Source: Geodermatophilus sabuli | GTDB taxonomy: Bacteria; Actinomycetota; Actinomycetes; Mycobacteriales; Geodermatophilaceae | Direction of reading: 5' to 3' | NCBI RefSeq assembly: GCF_900215145.1 | Contig: NZ_OBDO01000001.1 | Span: 620,001 to 684,000 of the forward strand | DNA length: 64,000 bases | Part shown: piece by piece, positions 41,782-50,358 of the stretch | How the letters are laid out: every line of letters begins with the position of its first letter | Position numbering within the stretch: position 1 is the stretch's first letter | Made by a program: the position numbers and the translations under genes | The notes under the pieces: generated by a model | Told to the model about the DNA's origin: nothing | Databases searched by the model: none | What the model saw: only the letters and a program-made list of their open reading frames with translations

Positions 41782-42972
41782 TCAGTGCCAGAGGGAGCGG
41801 TCCGCGTCGAGGGCGGCCAGGGCGAGGGCGACCTGCAGCGTCCAGCCGCCGCGCGCGTCGGTCGCGGACAACCCGGTGAGGTCCGTCGCCCGCTTGAGGC
41901 GGTACCGGACGGTGTTGGGGTGCACGAACAGCGCACGCGCGCTGGCCTCCAGGTTGCCGCCGCTGGCCAGCACCGCACGGACCGTCTCCAGCACCTCGCC
42001 GCCGGCCCCCTGCAGCGGCAGCGCGACCCGCTCCTGGAGGGTGGCCCGCGCGACGGGGTCGCCGTCCAGGGCGCGCTCGGGCAGCAGCGCGTCGGCCGGC
42101 ACCGGGCGAGGGGCGCCGGGCCACGCGGCGGCGGCCCGCAGGCCGGCCAGCGCCGCGGCCGCGGAGTCGCCGGCCCGGCTCAGCGAATCGACGACCGGGC
42201 CCATCACGACCGGGCCGGGCCCGAACTCGTCGCTCACCCGCTCGGCCACCGCCTCCAGTCGGTCCGCCCCGCCCAGCACGACGACCAGCTGGTCGGCGTG
42301 CACCCCGACGAGCACCTCGCTGCGCAGCTGCCGGGCCGCGCGGCGGGTGGCGCCGTGCGCGTCACCCGCCGCCGGGGCCGACCCCACGAGCACCGTGACC
42401 GGGCTCATCGCCGCCCAGCCCAGCGCCGAGGCCCGGCCGGACAGCTCCTCGGTCCGCTCGCCGCGGACCAGGGCGTCGACGACCAGGGCCTCCAGGCGGG
42501 CGTCCCAGGCGCCGCGGCTCTCGGCGAAGGTGGCGTAGACGTGCGCGGTGGCGAAGGCGACCTCGCGGCTGAACTGCAGGACGGCCAGCCGCAGCGCGTC
42601 GGCGTCCCCCGGCTCGGCCACGGACTCCACGAAGTCGTCCATGACCTCGACGGTCACCTTGATCAGGTCGACCGTGTGCTTGAGCGGCACCACCCGGGCC
42701 AGCTCCCGGGGCGCGGCGCCGAAGACCTCACCGGTCAGCCGGGGCGGCCGGGTCGGCGTCCGGCACCACTCCACCAGCGAGGCGATGCCCGCCTGGGCCA
42801 CGAGCATCACCCAGGAGCGCTGGTCGGCGGGCATGGTGCGGAACCAGGGCAGGACGTCGTCCATGCGGGCGACCGCGCGGGTGGCCAGGGAACCGGAGGC
42901 GCGCTCGAGACGCCGCAGCGTGGCGGCGGACGGCGGGCGGGAGCTCCCCCTGTCGGACACGACCCCCACCAT
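41782..42972 (-). CDS. fasR: PucR-type transcriptional regulator, FasR-like
   Basis: A 396-residue regulator. Long N-terminal ligand/oligomer region (ARMDDVLPWFRTMPADQRSW; VVPLKHTVDLIKVTVEVMDD), a GGDEF-like middle domain (VTVLVGSAPAA; QLVVVLGGADRLEAVAERV) and the C-terminal PucR helix-turn-helix (VRAVLASGGNLEASARALF, HPNTVRYRLKRATDLTG). Location directly upstream of fabD, in the same direction, is that of FasR in Streptomyces, an activator of the fab operon. ATG 42972 shares CATG with a divergent ATG on the other strand. Confidence 0.85.
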   Translation of the reverse strand: MVGVVSDRGSSRPPSAATLRRLERASGSLATRAVARMDDVLPWFRTMPADQRSWVMLVAQAGIASLVEWCRTPTRPPRLTGEVFGAAPRELARVVPLKHTVDLIKVTVEVMDDFVESVAEPGDADALRLAVLQFSREVAFATAHVYATFAESRGAWDARLEALVVDALVRGERTEELSGRASALGWAAMSPVTVLVGSAPAAGDAHGATRRAARQLRSEVLVGVHADQLVVVLGGADRLEAVAERVSDEFGPGPVVMGPVVDSLSRAGDSAAAALAGLRAAAAWPGAPRPVPADALLPERALDGDPVARATLQERVALPLQGAGGEVLETVRAVLASGGNLEASARALFVHPNTVRYRLKRATDLTGLSATDARGGWTLQVALALAALDADRSLWH

Positions 42973-43033
42973 GTCACGCACCGGTGACGGGACCGGCGTC
43001 GTCCTCGGCCCGGAGGTCGGGGAGAGTGGGGCG

Positions 43034-43723
43034 GTGCACGGGCTCCGGCGGGACGGGACGGTGGCGCCGCGCCGGCGCGTCCTGGCCGCGGCCGGCGCCG
43101 GGCTCGGGGTGTTCGGGCTGCTGGGCGCCGGTGTGCTGGTGGGCTTCGCACCGCAGGTCCGGCTCGACGAGGCGGTGAGCCACGCCCTGTACGCCGGGGA
43201 CGACCGCTCGGCCGCTCTCGACCTGCTGTTGGAGGTGCTCACCACGCCGGGTGTCGTGTGGTTCCGGGTGCTGGTGTCCCTGCCGGTGCTGTTCTGGCTG
43301 GGCGCGCGCCGGGCCTGGTGGACGGCGGCGTGGGTGGTGATCGCGAACGTCGGCGTCAGCCCGCTCACCGTCGGGCTCAAGGAGCTGGTCGGCCGGGTGC
43401 GGCCGGCGTTCGAGAACGGCGGGGCGAGCTACGAGGGGCTGAGCTTCCCCAGCGGGCACTCCTCGGGGATCGCGACGGCGGTGACCATCGCCCTCGTCCT
43501 GGCCTGGCCGCGCCTGGCGCCGGGGTGGCGCCGGCCGGCGCTCGCCGCAGGCCTCGCGCTCGCCGTCCTGGTCGGCCTGACCAGGATGTGGCTGGGCGTG
43601 CACTTCCTGTCCGACGTCGTCGGCGGCCTGGCGCTGGGGACGGCGTGGACGCTGGCGCTGGCGTTGCTCGTCGACGCGCTGCCCGGTGGCCGGGCCGCGC
43701 TGCCACCCCGGGAGGAACCGTGA
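43034..43723 (+). CDS. PAP2-family membrane phosphatase
   Basis: A 229-residue polytopic protein with the three phosphatase motifs: KELVGRVRP (K-x6-RP), FPSGHSSG (PSGH) and VGLTRMWLGVHFLSDVVGG (SR-x5-H-x3-D type, with TR). Six hydrophobic segments. It dephosphorylates lipid phosphates such as undecaprenyl pyrophosphate or phosphatidate. GTG 43034 (GGGGAGAG upstream) is preferred; an ATG at 42971 is also in frame but overlaps the fasR start. Its stop overlaps the next start. Confidence 0.85.
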   Translation: MHGLRRDGTVAPRRRVLAAAGAGLGVFGLLGAGVLVGFAPQVRLDEAVSHALYAGDDRSAALDLLLEVLTTPGVVWFRVLVSLPVLFWLGARRAWWTAAWVVIANVGVSPLTVGLKELVGRVRPAFENGGASYEGLSFPSGHSSGIATAVTIALVLAWPRLAPGWRRPALAAGLALAVLVGLTRMWLGVHFLSDVVGGLALGTAWTLALALLVDALPGGRAALPPREEP

Positions 43724-44268
43724 GCGGATTGCGGTCGGAGGTCCTGCTGGAGCCGGACGACGGCTCGCTCGGCCCGCTGCTGCGGATGGCCGACGACCAC
43801 CTCGACCCCGGGTGCGGCTACGGCCGGCACCCGCACCGGGCGGTCGACGTCGTCGCGGTCGTCCTCGACGGGTCGCTGCGTCACGGCTGGGGGAGCGGCG
43901 CGCTCATGGCCGCCGGGGACGTGGCCGTCCTGCGGGCCGGCACCGGCCTCGAGCACGACGAGGTCGCCGGCGACGGCGGGGCACGGGTGCTGCAGGCCCA
44001 CCTGCGCAGCGCCCGGCCCGACGCCGATCCGGGCCACGAGGTGCACCGCAACGCGGACGGCTGGGTGGACCTCCGCCGCTCCGACGCGCGGCTCTGGATC
44101 GAGACGGTGGACGGCGGGACCTCGACGACCGTGCCACCCGGCCTGCTCGTTTTGGCCGGCCCTGACGGCACCCGCGTCGAGCGGCAGGACGGCGAACGGG
44201 TGACCGGCCCGGTGACCGCCGTGGTGTGGCAGCTGGACGCCGGCCGTCCGTCCTGGGCAGAGTCATGA
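43720..44268 (+). CDS. pirin-family protein
   Basis: A 182-residue cupin of the pirin type, starting at GTG 43720 in a GTGA overlap with the PAP2 gene. The N-terminal pirin core is clear: GCGYGRHPHRAVDVVAVVLD (metal His pair), SLRHGWGSGALMAAGDVAVL and AGTGLEHDEVAGDG. The product is shorter than the usual 230-300 residues. Pirins bind iron and some have quercetinase activity. It overlaps the next gene by four bases. Confidence 0.78.
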   Translation: MSGLRSEVLLEPDDGSLGPLLRMADDHLDPGCGYGRHPHRAVDVVAVVLDGSLRHGWGSGALMAAGDVAVLRAGTGLEHDEVAGDGGARVLQAHLRSARPDADPGHEVHRNADGWVDLRRSDARLWIETVDGGTSTTVPPGLLVLAGPDGTRVERQDGERVTGPVTAVVWQLDAGRPSWAES

Positions 44269-45521
44269 GCATGGAACCGGCCTCCTCGCAGGGGCCCGCC
44301 GCGAGCTCGCGAGCGGTGGGGGGCGAGGGGGTCCTTTCTCTGCTCGCCGCGGCGCGGGCCGACGCCGACCGGACCGTGGACCTGCGCCGCCGGCTGCACC
44401 GCCACCCCGAGGTCGGGCTGCACCTGCCCCGCACCCAGGCCACCGTGCTGGAGGAGCTGGCCGCGCTGCCGGTCGAGGTGACCGTCGGGACGTCGACCAG
44501 CTCGGTCGTCGGCGTCCTGCGCGGTGCCCGCCCGGGCCCCACCTACCTGCTGCGGGCCGACATGGACGCCCTGCCGGTGCACGAGGACACCGGGCTGCCG
44601 TTCGCCTCGGAGGTCCCTGGGGCCATGCACGCCTGCGGGCACGACCTGCACGTGGCGATGCTGCTCGGCGCCGCCCGGCTGCTCGCCGAGCGCCGCGACG
44701 CGCTCGCCGGCCAGGTCGTGCTCATGCTGCAGCCGGGGGAGGAGGGCTTCCACGGCGCGCGGTACATGCTCGAGGAGGGCCTGCTCGACGCCGTCCCGGA
44801 GGCGCCGGTCAGCGGCGCGTTCGCGCTGCACGTCTTCTCCACCCAGCCCAGCGGGGTGGTCAGCGTGCGGCCGGGGCCCATGATGGCCGCCGCGGACCAC
44901 TGGATGGTGACCGTGCAGGGCCGCGGCGGGCACGCCTCGATGCCGCATGCGGCGGCCGACCCCGTCCCGGTCGCCGCGGAGATCGTGCTGGCGCTGCAGT
45001 CGATGGTGACCCGCCGGGCGCCGGTCTTCGACCCGGCGGTCCTCACCGTCGCGCACCTCACCGCGGGGTCCACCGACAACGTCATCCCCGACTCGGCGTT
45101 CATGGAGGGCACGATCCGCACCCTGTCCGCCGAGCGGCGGGCCGACATGGTCGGAGGAGTGCGCCGGGTGGCCACCCACGTGGCCGCGGCGCACGGGCTG
45201 CAGGTCGAGTTCGAGCACCGCGAGGGCTACCCGGTGACCGTCAACGACGCCGGCGTGGCCGAGACGGTGCGGGCCACGGCGGCGGCGCTGCTCGGGTCCG
45301 AGCGCAGCGTCCTCGCGCGCGAACCGCTCATGGGCGCGGAGGACTTCGCCTACGTGCTCCAGCACGTGCCCGGCGCCATGGCGTTCCTGGGTGCCTGTCC
45401 GCCCGGGTCGGACCCGGCGACCGTCGCCGGCAACCACTCCAACCTCGTCGTCTTCGACGAGGCGGTGCTGCCCGACGGCGTCGCCCTCCACGCCGCGATG
45501 GCGCTGGGCGCCCTCGCCTGA
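44265..45521 (+). CDS. M20-family amidohydrolase / aminoacylase
   Basis: A 418-residue metallohydrolase with DLRRRLHRHPEVGLHLPRTQ, the metal ligands in MHACGHDLHVAML, MLQPGEEGFHGARYML and a C-terminal Glu/His (MGAEDFAYVLQH, NHSNLVVFDE). The lid domain starts near GPMMAAADHWMVTV. These enzymes cleave N-acyl amino acids. The first ~25 residues (GPAASSRAVGGEGVLS) derive from a dispersed repeat that is elsewhere intergenic, so the true start may lie downstream. Start in an ATGA overlap with the pirin gene. Confidence 0.88.
   Translation: MSMEPASSQGPAASSRAVGGEGVLSLLAAARADADRTVDLRRRLHRHPEVGLHLPRTQATVLEELAALPVEVTVGTSTSSVVGVLRGARPGPTYLLRADMDALPVHEDTGLPFASEVPGAMHACGHDLHVAMLLGAARLLAERRDALAGQVVLMLQPGEEGFHGARYMLEEGLLDAVPEAPVSGAFALHVFSTQPSGVVSVRPGPMMAAADHWMVTVQGRGGHASMPHAAADPVPVAAEIVLALQSMVTRRAPVFDPAVLTVAHLTAGSTDNVIPDSAFMEGTIRTLSAERRADMVGGVRRVATHVAAAHGLQVEFEHREGYPVTVNDAGVAETVRATAAALLGSERSVLAREPLMGAEDFAYVLQHVPGAMAFLGACPPGSDPATVAGNHSNLVVFDEAVLPDGVALHAAMALGALA
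44298..44318 (+). repeat. dispersed GCCGCGAGC repeat, copy 1
   Basis: GCCGCGAGCTCGCGAGCGGT followed by G and a G-rich run with GGGGGTCCTTTCT. Shares its core with copies at 45589 and 62060. This copy lies inside the start of the M20 gene. Confidence 0.6.
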
Positions 45522-45527
45522 ACGCGG

Positions 45528-45563
45528 AACGGCCCGCCTCCCGGCGAGGGGAGACGGGCCGTT
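45528..45563. terminator. hairpin terminator between convergent genes
   Basis: AACGGCCCG pairs with CGGGCCGTT across an 18-base loop that can itself pair partly. Located just after the M20 gene stop and before aceE's stop. Confidence 0.75.
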
Positions 45564-45588
45564 CTGTCAGGCCCCTCTGCAGGGTCCC

Positions 45589-45609
45589 GCCGCGAGCCTG
45601 CGAGTGGTG
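45589..45609 (+). repeat. dispersed GCCGCGAGC repeat, copy 2
   Basis: GCCGCGAGCCTGCGAGTGGT followed by G, with flanking GCAGGGTCCC and GCAGAGGGGGC. Lies intergenically between the convergent M20 and aceE genes. Confidence 0.6.
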
Positions 45610-45628
45610 GGTGCAGAGGGGGCCGCTC

Positions 45629-48430
45629 TCAGGTGGCCGGGCTGGGGTCCGACCGCTCTTCCGCCGGCGCGGCCTGCACGTCGCGGACCTGGTACTTCTC
45701 CACGGCCTGCCGGACGACGTCCCGGTCGACCTCGCCGCGCTGGGCCAGCGAGGCCAGGGTGCGGACGACGACCGTCTCGGCGTCGACGTGGAAGTGCCGG
45801 CGCAGCGCCGGACGGGTGTCGGACAGGCCGAACCCGTCGGTGCCCAGGGTGGCCATACCGCCCGGGACGTAGGGCGCGATCAGGTCCGGCACCGCCCGCA
45901 TCCAGTCCGACACCGCCACGACCGGCCCGGGCGCGTCCTGCAGCCGCTGCGTGACGTAGGGGACCTGCGGGTCCTCCTCGGGGTGCAGCAGGTTGTGCTC
46001 CTCGGCCGTCTCGGCCTGCCGGCGCAACTCGGTCCAGGAGGTCACCGACCACACGTCGGCCGAGACGCCCCAGTCGTTCGCCAGCAGCTCCTGCGCACGC
46101 AGCGCCCACGGCACCGCCACGCCCGAGGCCAGGACCTGCGCCTTCGGCCCGTCCCCCGCGCCGGGGGCGTACAGGTACATGCCGGCCAGCACGCCCTGGA
46201 CGTCGAGGCCCTCCGGTTCGGCCGGCTGCTTGTACGGCTCGTTGTAGACCGTCAGGTAGTACATGACGTCGGGGGACCGGTGCCCGCCCAGCGGCGCGCC
46301 CGGGTCCTCGCCGTACATGCGCTGCAGCGCGTCCTTGGTGATGTGGCCGACCTCGAAGGAGAACGCGGGGTCGTAGGACACCACGGCCGGGTTGGTCGCC
46401 GCGAGCAGCAGGGAGTGACCGTCCTCGTGCTGCAGGCCCTCGCCGTTGAGCGTCGTCCGGCCCGCGGTGGCACCGAGGACGAAGCCGCGGGTCAGCTGGT
46501 CGGCGGCCGCCCAGAACCCGTCGCCGGTCCGCTGGAACCCGAACATCGAGTAGAAGATGTAGATCGGGATCATCGGCTCGCCGTGGGTGGCGTACGAGGT
46601 GCCGACGGCGGTGAACGACGCCGTGGAGCCGGCCTCGTTGATGCCCTCGTGCAGGATCACGCCCTGCTCGGACTCCTTGTAGGCGAGCATCAGCTCGCGG
46701 TCCACCGAGGTGTAGCGCTGCCCCGCCGGGTTGTAGATCTTGTGCGACGAGAACAGGGAGTCCAGGCCGAACGTGCGGGCCTCGTCCGGGATGATCGGGA
46801 CGAAGCGCGGGCCGAGCTCGGAGTCCTTGAGCAGCTCCTTGAGCAGGCGGACGAACGCCATCGTCGTCGCCACCTCCTGCTTGCCCGAGCCACGCCTGAG
46901 GACGTCGAAGGCCTTGTCCTCGGGCGTCTTGAGCGTCTTGAACTCCGACCGCCGCCGCGGTACCGCTCCGCCGAGCGCGCGGCGCCGCTCGAGCATGTAC
47001 TGCATCTCGTCGGAGTCCGGGTCGGGCCGGTAGTACGGCGGCAGCGTCTTGTCCAGCTGCTCGTCGGGGATGGGCAGGTAGAGCCGGTCGCGGAAGGCGG
47101 CGAGGTCCTCGGCGGTCAGCTTCTTCATCTGGTGGGTGGAGTTGCGACCCTCGAAGTGGCTGCCCAGCGTCCAGCCCTTGATGGTCTTGGCGAGGATGAC
47201 CGTGGGCTGGCCCTTGTGCTCCACCGCGGCCTTGAACGCCGCGTAGACCTTGCGGTAGTCGTGCCCGCCGCGGGAGAGGTCCCAGACCTCCTTGTCGCTC
47301 ATGTTCTCCACGAGCTTGCGGGTGCGCGGGTCACGGCCGAAGAAGTGCTCGCGCACGTAGGCGCCGTCCTCGGCCTTGTAGGTCTGGTAGTCGCCGTCGG
47401 GCGTCTGGTTCATCAGGTTGACCAGCGCGCCGTCGCGGTCGGCGGCCAGCAGCGGGTCCCACTCGCGGCCCCAGATCACCTTGACGACGTTCCAGCCGGC
47501 GCCGCGGAAGAACGACTCCAGCTCCTGGATGACCTTGCCGTTGCCGCGCACCGGACCGTCGAGCCGCTGCAGGTTGCAGTTGATGACGAAGGTGAGGTTG
47601 TCCAGCTCCTCGCGCGCGGCCAGGCCGATGACCCCCAGGGACTCCGGCTCGTCCATCTCGCCGTCGCCGAGGAAGGCCCACACGTGCTGGTCGGAGGTGT
47701 CCTTGATGCCGCGGGAGTGCAGGTACCGGTTGAACCGCGCCTGGTAGATCGCGTTCATCGGCCCCAGCCCCATGGAGACGGACGGGAACTCCCAGAAGTC
47801 CGGCATGAGCCGCGGGTGCGGGTAGCTCGACAGCCCGCCACCGGGGTGGCTGACCTCCTGGCGGAAGCCGTCCATCTGCTGCTCGGACAGCCGGCCCTCG
47901 AGGAAGGCGCGGGCGTAGATGCCGGGGGAGGCGTGCCCCTGGAACCAGATCTGGTCGCCGCCGCCGGGGTGGTCCTTGCCCCGGAAGAAGTGGTTGAACC
48001 CGACCTCGTACAGCGAGGCCGACGAGGCGTAGGAGGAGATGTGGCCGCCGACGGCGATCCCCGGGCGCTGGGCGCGGTGGACCATGATCGCGGCGTTCCA
48101 CCGGATGTAGGCGCGGATCCGCCGCTCGACGTGCTCGTCGCCGGGGAACCACGGCTCACGCTCGGGCGTGATGGTGTTGATGTAGTCGGTGCTGCGCAGG
48201 GAGGGCACGCCGACCTGCTGCTCCCGGCTGCGTTCCAGCATGCGGAGCATCAGGTAGCGGGCCCGGCCGCGGCCGGCGTGCTCGACGACGCCGTCCAGCG
48301 ATTCCAGCCACTCCTGTGTCTCCTCGGGGTCGATGTCGACCAGCTGGCTGGGGAGCCCGTCGGTGATGACCGCGCGGGTCTTGCCTGCATCGCGGGCGGG
48401 GTCCCCGTCCGACTGCTGCGGTGCGCTCAT
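45629..48430 (-). CDS. aceE: pyruvate dehydrogenase E1 component (homodimeric)
   Basis: A 933-residue homodimeric E1 of full length. Typical text: [40 protein letters not shown], the thiamine diphosphate motif [13 protein letters not shown] ... [14 protein letters not shown] (GDG-x-NN type), [19 protein letters not shown] and [15 protein letters not shown]. It decarboxylates pyruvate and feeds the lipoyl arm of E2. The ATG at 48430 with GGGGGA upstream is preferred over a longer frame. No aceF or lpd is adjacent, which is normal for actinobacteria. Confidence 0.95.
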   Translation of the reverse strand: MSAPQQSDGDPARDAGKTRAVITDGLPSQLVDIDPEETQEWLESLDGVVEHAGRGRARYLMLRMLERSREQQVGVPSLRSTDYINTITPEREPWFPGDEHVERRIRAYIRWNAAIMVHRAQRPGIAVGGHISSYASSASLYEVGFNHFFRGKDHPGGGDQIWFQGHASPGIYARAFLEGRLSEQQMDGFRQEVSHPGGGLSSYPHPRLMPDFWEFPSVSMGLGPMNAIYQARFNRYLHSRGIKDTSDQHVWAFLGDGEMDEPESLGVIGLAAREELDNLTFVINCNLQRLDGPVRGNGKVIQELESFFRGAGWNVVKVIWGREWDPLLAADRDGALVNLMNQTPDGDYQTYKAEDGAYVREHFFGRDPRTRKLVENMSDKEVWDLSRGGHDYRKVYAAFKAAVEHKGQPTVILAKTIKGWTLGSHFEGRNSTHQMKKLTAEDLAAFRDRLYLPIPDEQLDKTLPPYYRPDPDSDEMQYMLERRRALGGAVPRRRSEFKTLKTPEDKAFDVLRRGSGKQEVATTMAFVRLLKELLKDSELGPRFVPIIPDEARTFGLDSLFSSHKIYNPAGQRYTSVDRELMLAYKESEQGVILHEGINEAGSTASFTAVGTSYATHGEPMIPIYIFYSMFGFQRTGDGFWAAADQLTRGFVLGATAGRTTLNGEGLQHEDGHSLLLAATNPAVVSYDPAFSFEVGHITKDALQRMYGEDPGAPLGGHRSPDVMYYLTVYNEPYKQPAEPEGLDVQGVLAGMYLYAPGAGDGPKAQVLASGVAVPWALRAQELLANDWGVSADVWSVTSWTELRRQAETAEEHNLLHPEEDPQVPYVTQRLQDAPGPVVAVSDWMRAVPDLIAPYVPGGMATLGTDGFGLSDTRPALRRHFHVDAETVVVRTLASLAQRGEVDRDVVRQAVEKYQVRDVQAAPAEERSDPSPAT

Positions 48431-48815
48431 GCACCCATCGTCCCCCGCGGCCCCGGTCGCCGTCACGCGGCAGCTCACATGTCGGGACGGCGCGGTGGCA
48501 CGGCGCCGCTCCGTGAGCGCTTGCACGTGACCAGGCATGCCCTACGCTTCCGCCAACGCCGACCGGTACCGCCGGCCGGACGGGGCCTCGACACCCGAGG
48601 CGCGGGGACCGGTGCGGACGGAAGGGGTGACATGACCAGGCTGCGGGGAGCGTTCCCGCTGGTCGTGTCCCGCCCCGGCGGCGTCCACCCCTCCTGCCGC
48701 GCGCCCGGCACGGGCGGCTGTCGCCCGTGAGTCCTCGCCCAGCAGCCCACCGCCGGACGGGGCACGATCGTGCCCACCGGTCAGCAGCATCGGAACCCAT
48801 GGAGGAACAGCAGGG
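48431..48815. other. divergent intergenic region between aceE and DUF3052 gene
   Basis: About 385 bases holding both promoters. It contains a small possible ORF at 48632-48730. No dyad of note was seen. Confidence 0.35.
48632..48730 (+). CDS. possible 32-residue leader peptide
   Basis: ATG 48632 with GGAAGGGG six bases upstream opens a frame encoding MTRLRGAFPLVVSRPGGVHP and ending SCRAPGTGGCRP. The ribosome site is better than for many host genes, and it lies before the DUF3052 gene in the same direction. It could be a small regulatory ORF; chance occurrence in GC-rich DNA is equally possible. Confidence 0.25.
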   Translation: MTRLRGAFPLVVSRPGGVHPSCRAPGTGGCRP

Positions 48816-49241
48816 ATGAGCGTCGACTCGGGCAGCGCCAGCATGGCGGCCCGGCTGGGCATCAAGCCGGGCATGGTCGTGCAGGAGCTCGGCTGGGACG
48901 AGGACGCCGACGAGGACCTGCGCGACTCGATCGTCGAGGTCTCCGGCGGGGAGATGGTCGACGAGGACACCGACGAGGTGGCCGACGTCGTGGTCCTGTG
49001 GTGGCGGGAGGACGACGGCGACCTGTTCGACGCCCTGACCGACGCGATCACCTCCCTGGCCGACGACGGTGTCGTGTGGCTGCTGGTCCCGAAGTCGGGT
49101 CGGCCCGGCCACGTCGAGCCCGGGGACGTCACCGAGGTGGCACCCACCGCCGGCCTGTCCCAGACCAGCAGCATCTCCGCGGCCAAGGACTGGTCGGGCA
49201 TCCGGCTGGTCACCCCGAAGACCGCGCGCAGCCGGCGCTGA
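48816..49241 (+). CDS. DUF3052 family protein
   Basis: A 141-residue acidic protein of the DUF3052 family: MAARLGIKPGMVVQELGWDE, a strongly acidic stretch, DVVVLWWREDDGDLFDALTD, GVVWLLVPKSGRPGHVEPGD and the end ISAAKDWSGIRLV. Conserved through actinobacteria, adjacent to aceE and an AhpE peroxiredoxin, as in mycobacteria. Role unknown. Confidence 0.88.
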   Translation: MSVDSGSASMAARLGIKPGMVVQELGWDEDADEDLRDSIVEVSGGEMVDEDTDEVADVVVLWWREDDGDLFDALTDAITSLADDGVVWLLVPKSGRPGHVEPGDVTEVAPTAGLSQTSSISAAKDWSGIRLVTPKTARSRR

Positions 49242-49365
49242 CGACGTCGAAGGACCTCGTCCCTCTCACCCTCGCGAGCTCGAGGTGAGCCTCCGGACGG
49301 GGCCGGCGCCGGGGCCCTGCGAGGGGGCCGTTCCAGCCCGTCACCGCGTGCGGCACGATCGGTCC

Positions 49366-49827
49366 ATGACGCTCTCCGTCGGTGACACCGCGCCCGAGTT
49401 CAGCCTCCCCGACCAGGACAAGCAGGTCGTGTCCCTGAGCGACCTGCGGGGCACCCCGGTCCTGCTGGTCTTCTACCCGTTCGCCTTCTCCGGGATCTGC
49501 ACCGGCGAGCTGTGCCAACTGCGCGACGAGCTGGCCACCTACACCGACGCCGGCGTGCGGGTCCTCGCCGTCAGCACCGACCCGGTGTTCAGCCTCAAGG
49601 CGTTCAAGGCGCAGGAGAACCTGGACTTCCCGCTGCTGTCGGACTTCTGGCCACACGGCGAGGTGGCCCAGGCCTACGGGGTGTTCAACGAGAAGGCGGG
49701 CATGGCCGTCCGCGGCACCTTCCTCGTCGCCACCGACGGCACGATCGCCTTCGCCGAGGTCAACGCCCCCGGTGACGCCCGCGAGCAGTCCGGCTGGAAG
49801 GACGCGGTCGCGAAGCTGGCGGCCTGA
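49366..49827 (+). CDS. AhpE-like peroxiredoxin
   Basis: A 153-residue peroxiredoxin. The peroxidatic Cys45 sits in FYPFAFSGICTGELCQLRDE with the conserved upstream Thr/Pro replaced by the SGIC pattern of AhpE. A second Cys at position 50 gives the C-x4-C spacing of atypical two-Cys PrxQ enzymes, absent from one-Cys AhpE. Arg in GTFLVATDG region completes the site. It reduces peroxides with mycothiol or thioredoxin partners. Follows the DUF3052 gene. Confidence 0.88.
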   Translation: MTLSVGDTAPEFSLPDQDKQVVSLSDLRGTPVLLVFYPFAFSGICTGELCQLRDELATYTDAGVRVLAVSTDPVFSLKAFKAQENLDFPLLSDFWPHGEVAQAYGVFNEKAGMAVRGTFLVATDGTIAFAEVNAPGDAREQSGWKDAVAKLAA

Positions 49828-49832
49828 TAAGG

Positions 49833-49884
49833 GGCCCGCTCCAGGGCATTCCCTCGCACGCTCGGGGGCGCCCTGGAGCGGGCC
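49833..49884. terminator. strong hairpin terminator
   Basis: GGCCCGCTCCAGGGC (49833-49847) is perfectly complementary to GCCCTGGAGCGGGCC (49870-49884), a 15-bp stem with a 22-base loop, directly after the peroxiredoxin gene. Confidence 0.85.
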
Positions 49885-49914
49885 GTACGCCCCGGTACGT
49901 ACCCTGGGCGCGCG

Positions 49915-49986
49915 GGGCGCGTAGCTCAGCGGAAGAGCTCTCGCCTTACAAGCGAGCGGTCGCCGGTTCGATCCCGGCCGCGCCCA
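49915..49986 (+). tRNA. tRNA-Val (anticodon TAC)
   Basis: Acceptor GGGCGCG/CGCGCCC, D arm AGCTCAGCGGAAGAGCT, anticodon stem CTCGC/GCGAG with loop CTTACAA (anticodon TAC), T arm with GGTTCGATCCC, discriminator A. CCA is not encoded exactly. Confidence 0.93.
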
Positions 49987-50358
49987 CCCAGGCCCCGACC
50001 TCGGAAGCCCTGCGAAGCACCTCGCGCCTGCCGCCACAGGAGCGCCCGTTCCGCCGAGCATGCACGCACGGCCCACATCACGGGCCTGCCGCAGAGCCTG
50101 CGGGGACCCGTGACACGACGCCGGTCTGCCCACCCGACCCGGTGGTCGAGCAGTCGGCGACGCCGCTGTACGTCACGGATGCCGACAAGAGGCGCAATCC
50201 GGTTCACGTCGCGACCGGCAGGCAACGATCAGGCCGACCTCCTCGGTGGTCGAGGGCCGACCACGAGCCCATTGACACGGATGGCCCGACCCGAGAACCA
50301 TCCCACCGCGTCGCTCAGCGGACAATCAGACTTCCCCGAGCCGAACGGAGCGGTGACG
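49987..50358. other. intergenic stretch after tRNA-Val
   Basis: About 370 bases with lower GC toward its right end. The downstream frame is open here without a credible start; no duplicated tRNA end was found, so an attachment site is not supported. Confidence 0.35.

Noticed and set aside
45611-48730. A 1039-residue plus-strand open frame
   Set aside because: It lies antisense to aceE and has no coherent domain; long antisense frames are common in very GC-rich genes.
49240-49335. A fourth copy of the GCCGCGAGC repeat
   Set aside because: Only loosely similar; the 21-bp core is not conserved.
49987-50358. Attachment site of a second island at tRNA-Val
   Set aside because: No direct repeat of the tRNA-Val 3' end was noticed in the downstream sequence, and no integrase is nearby.
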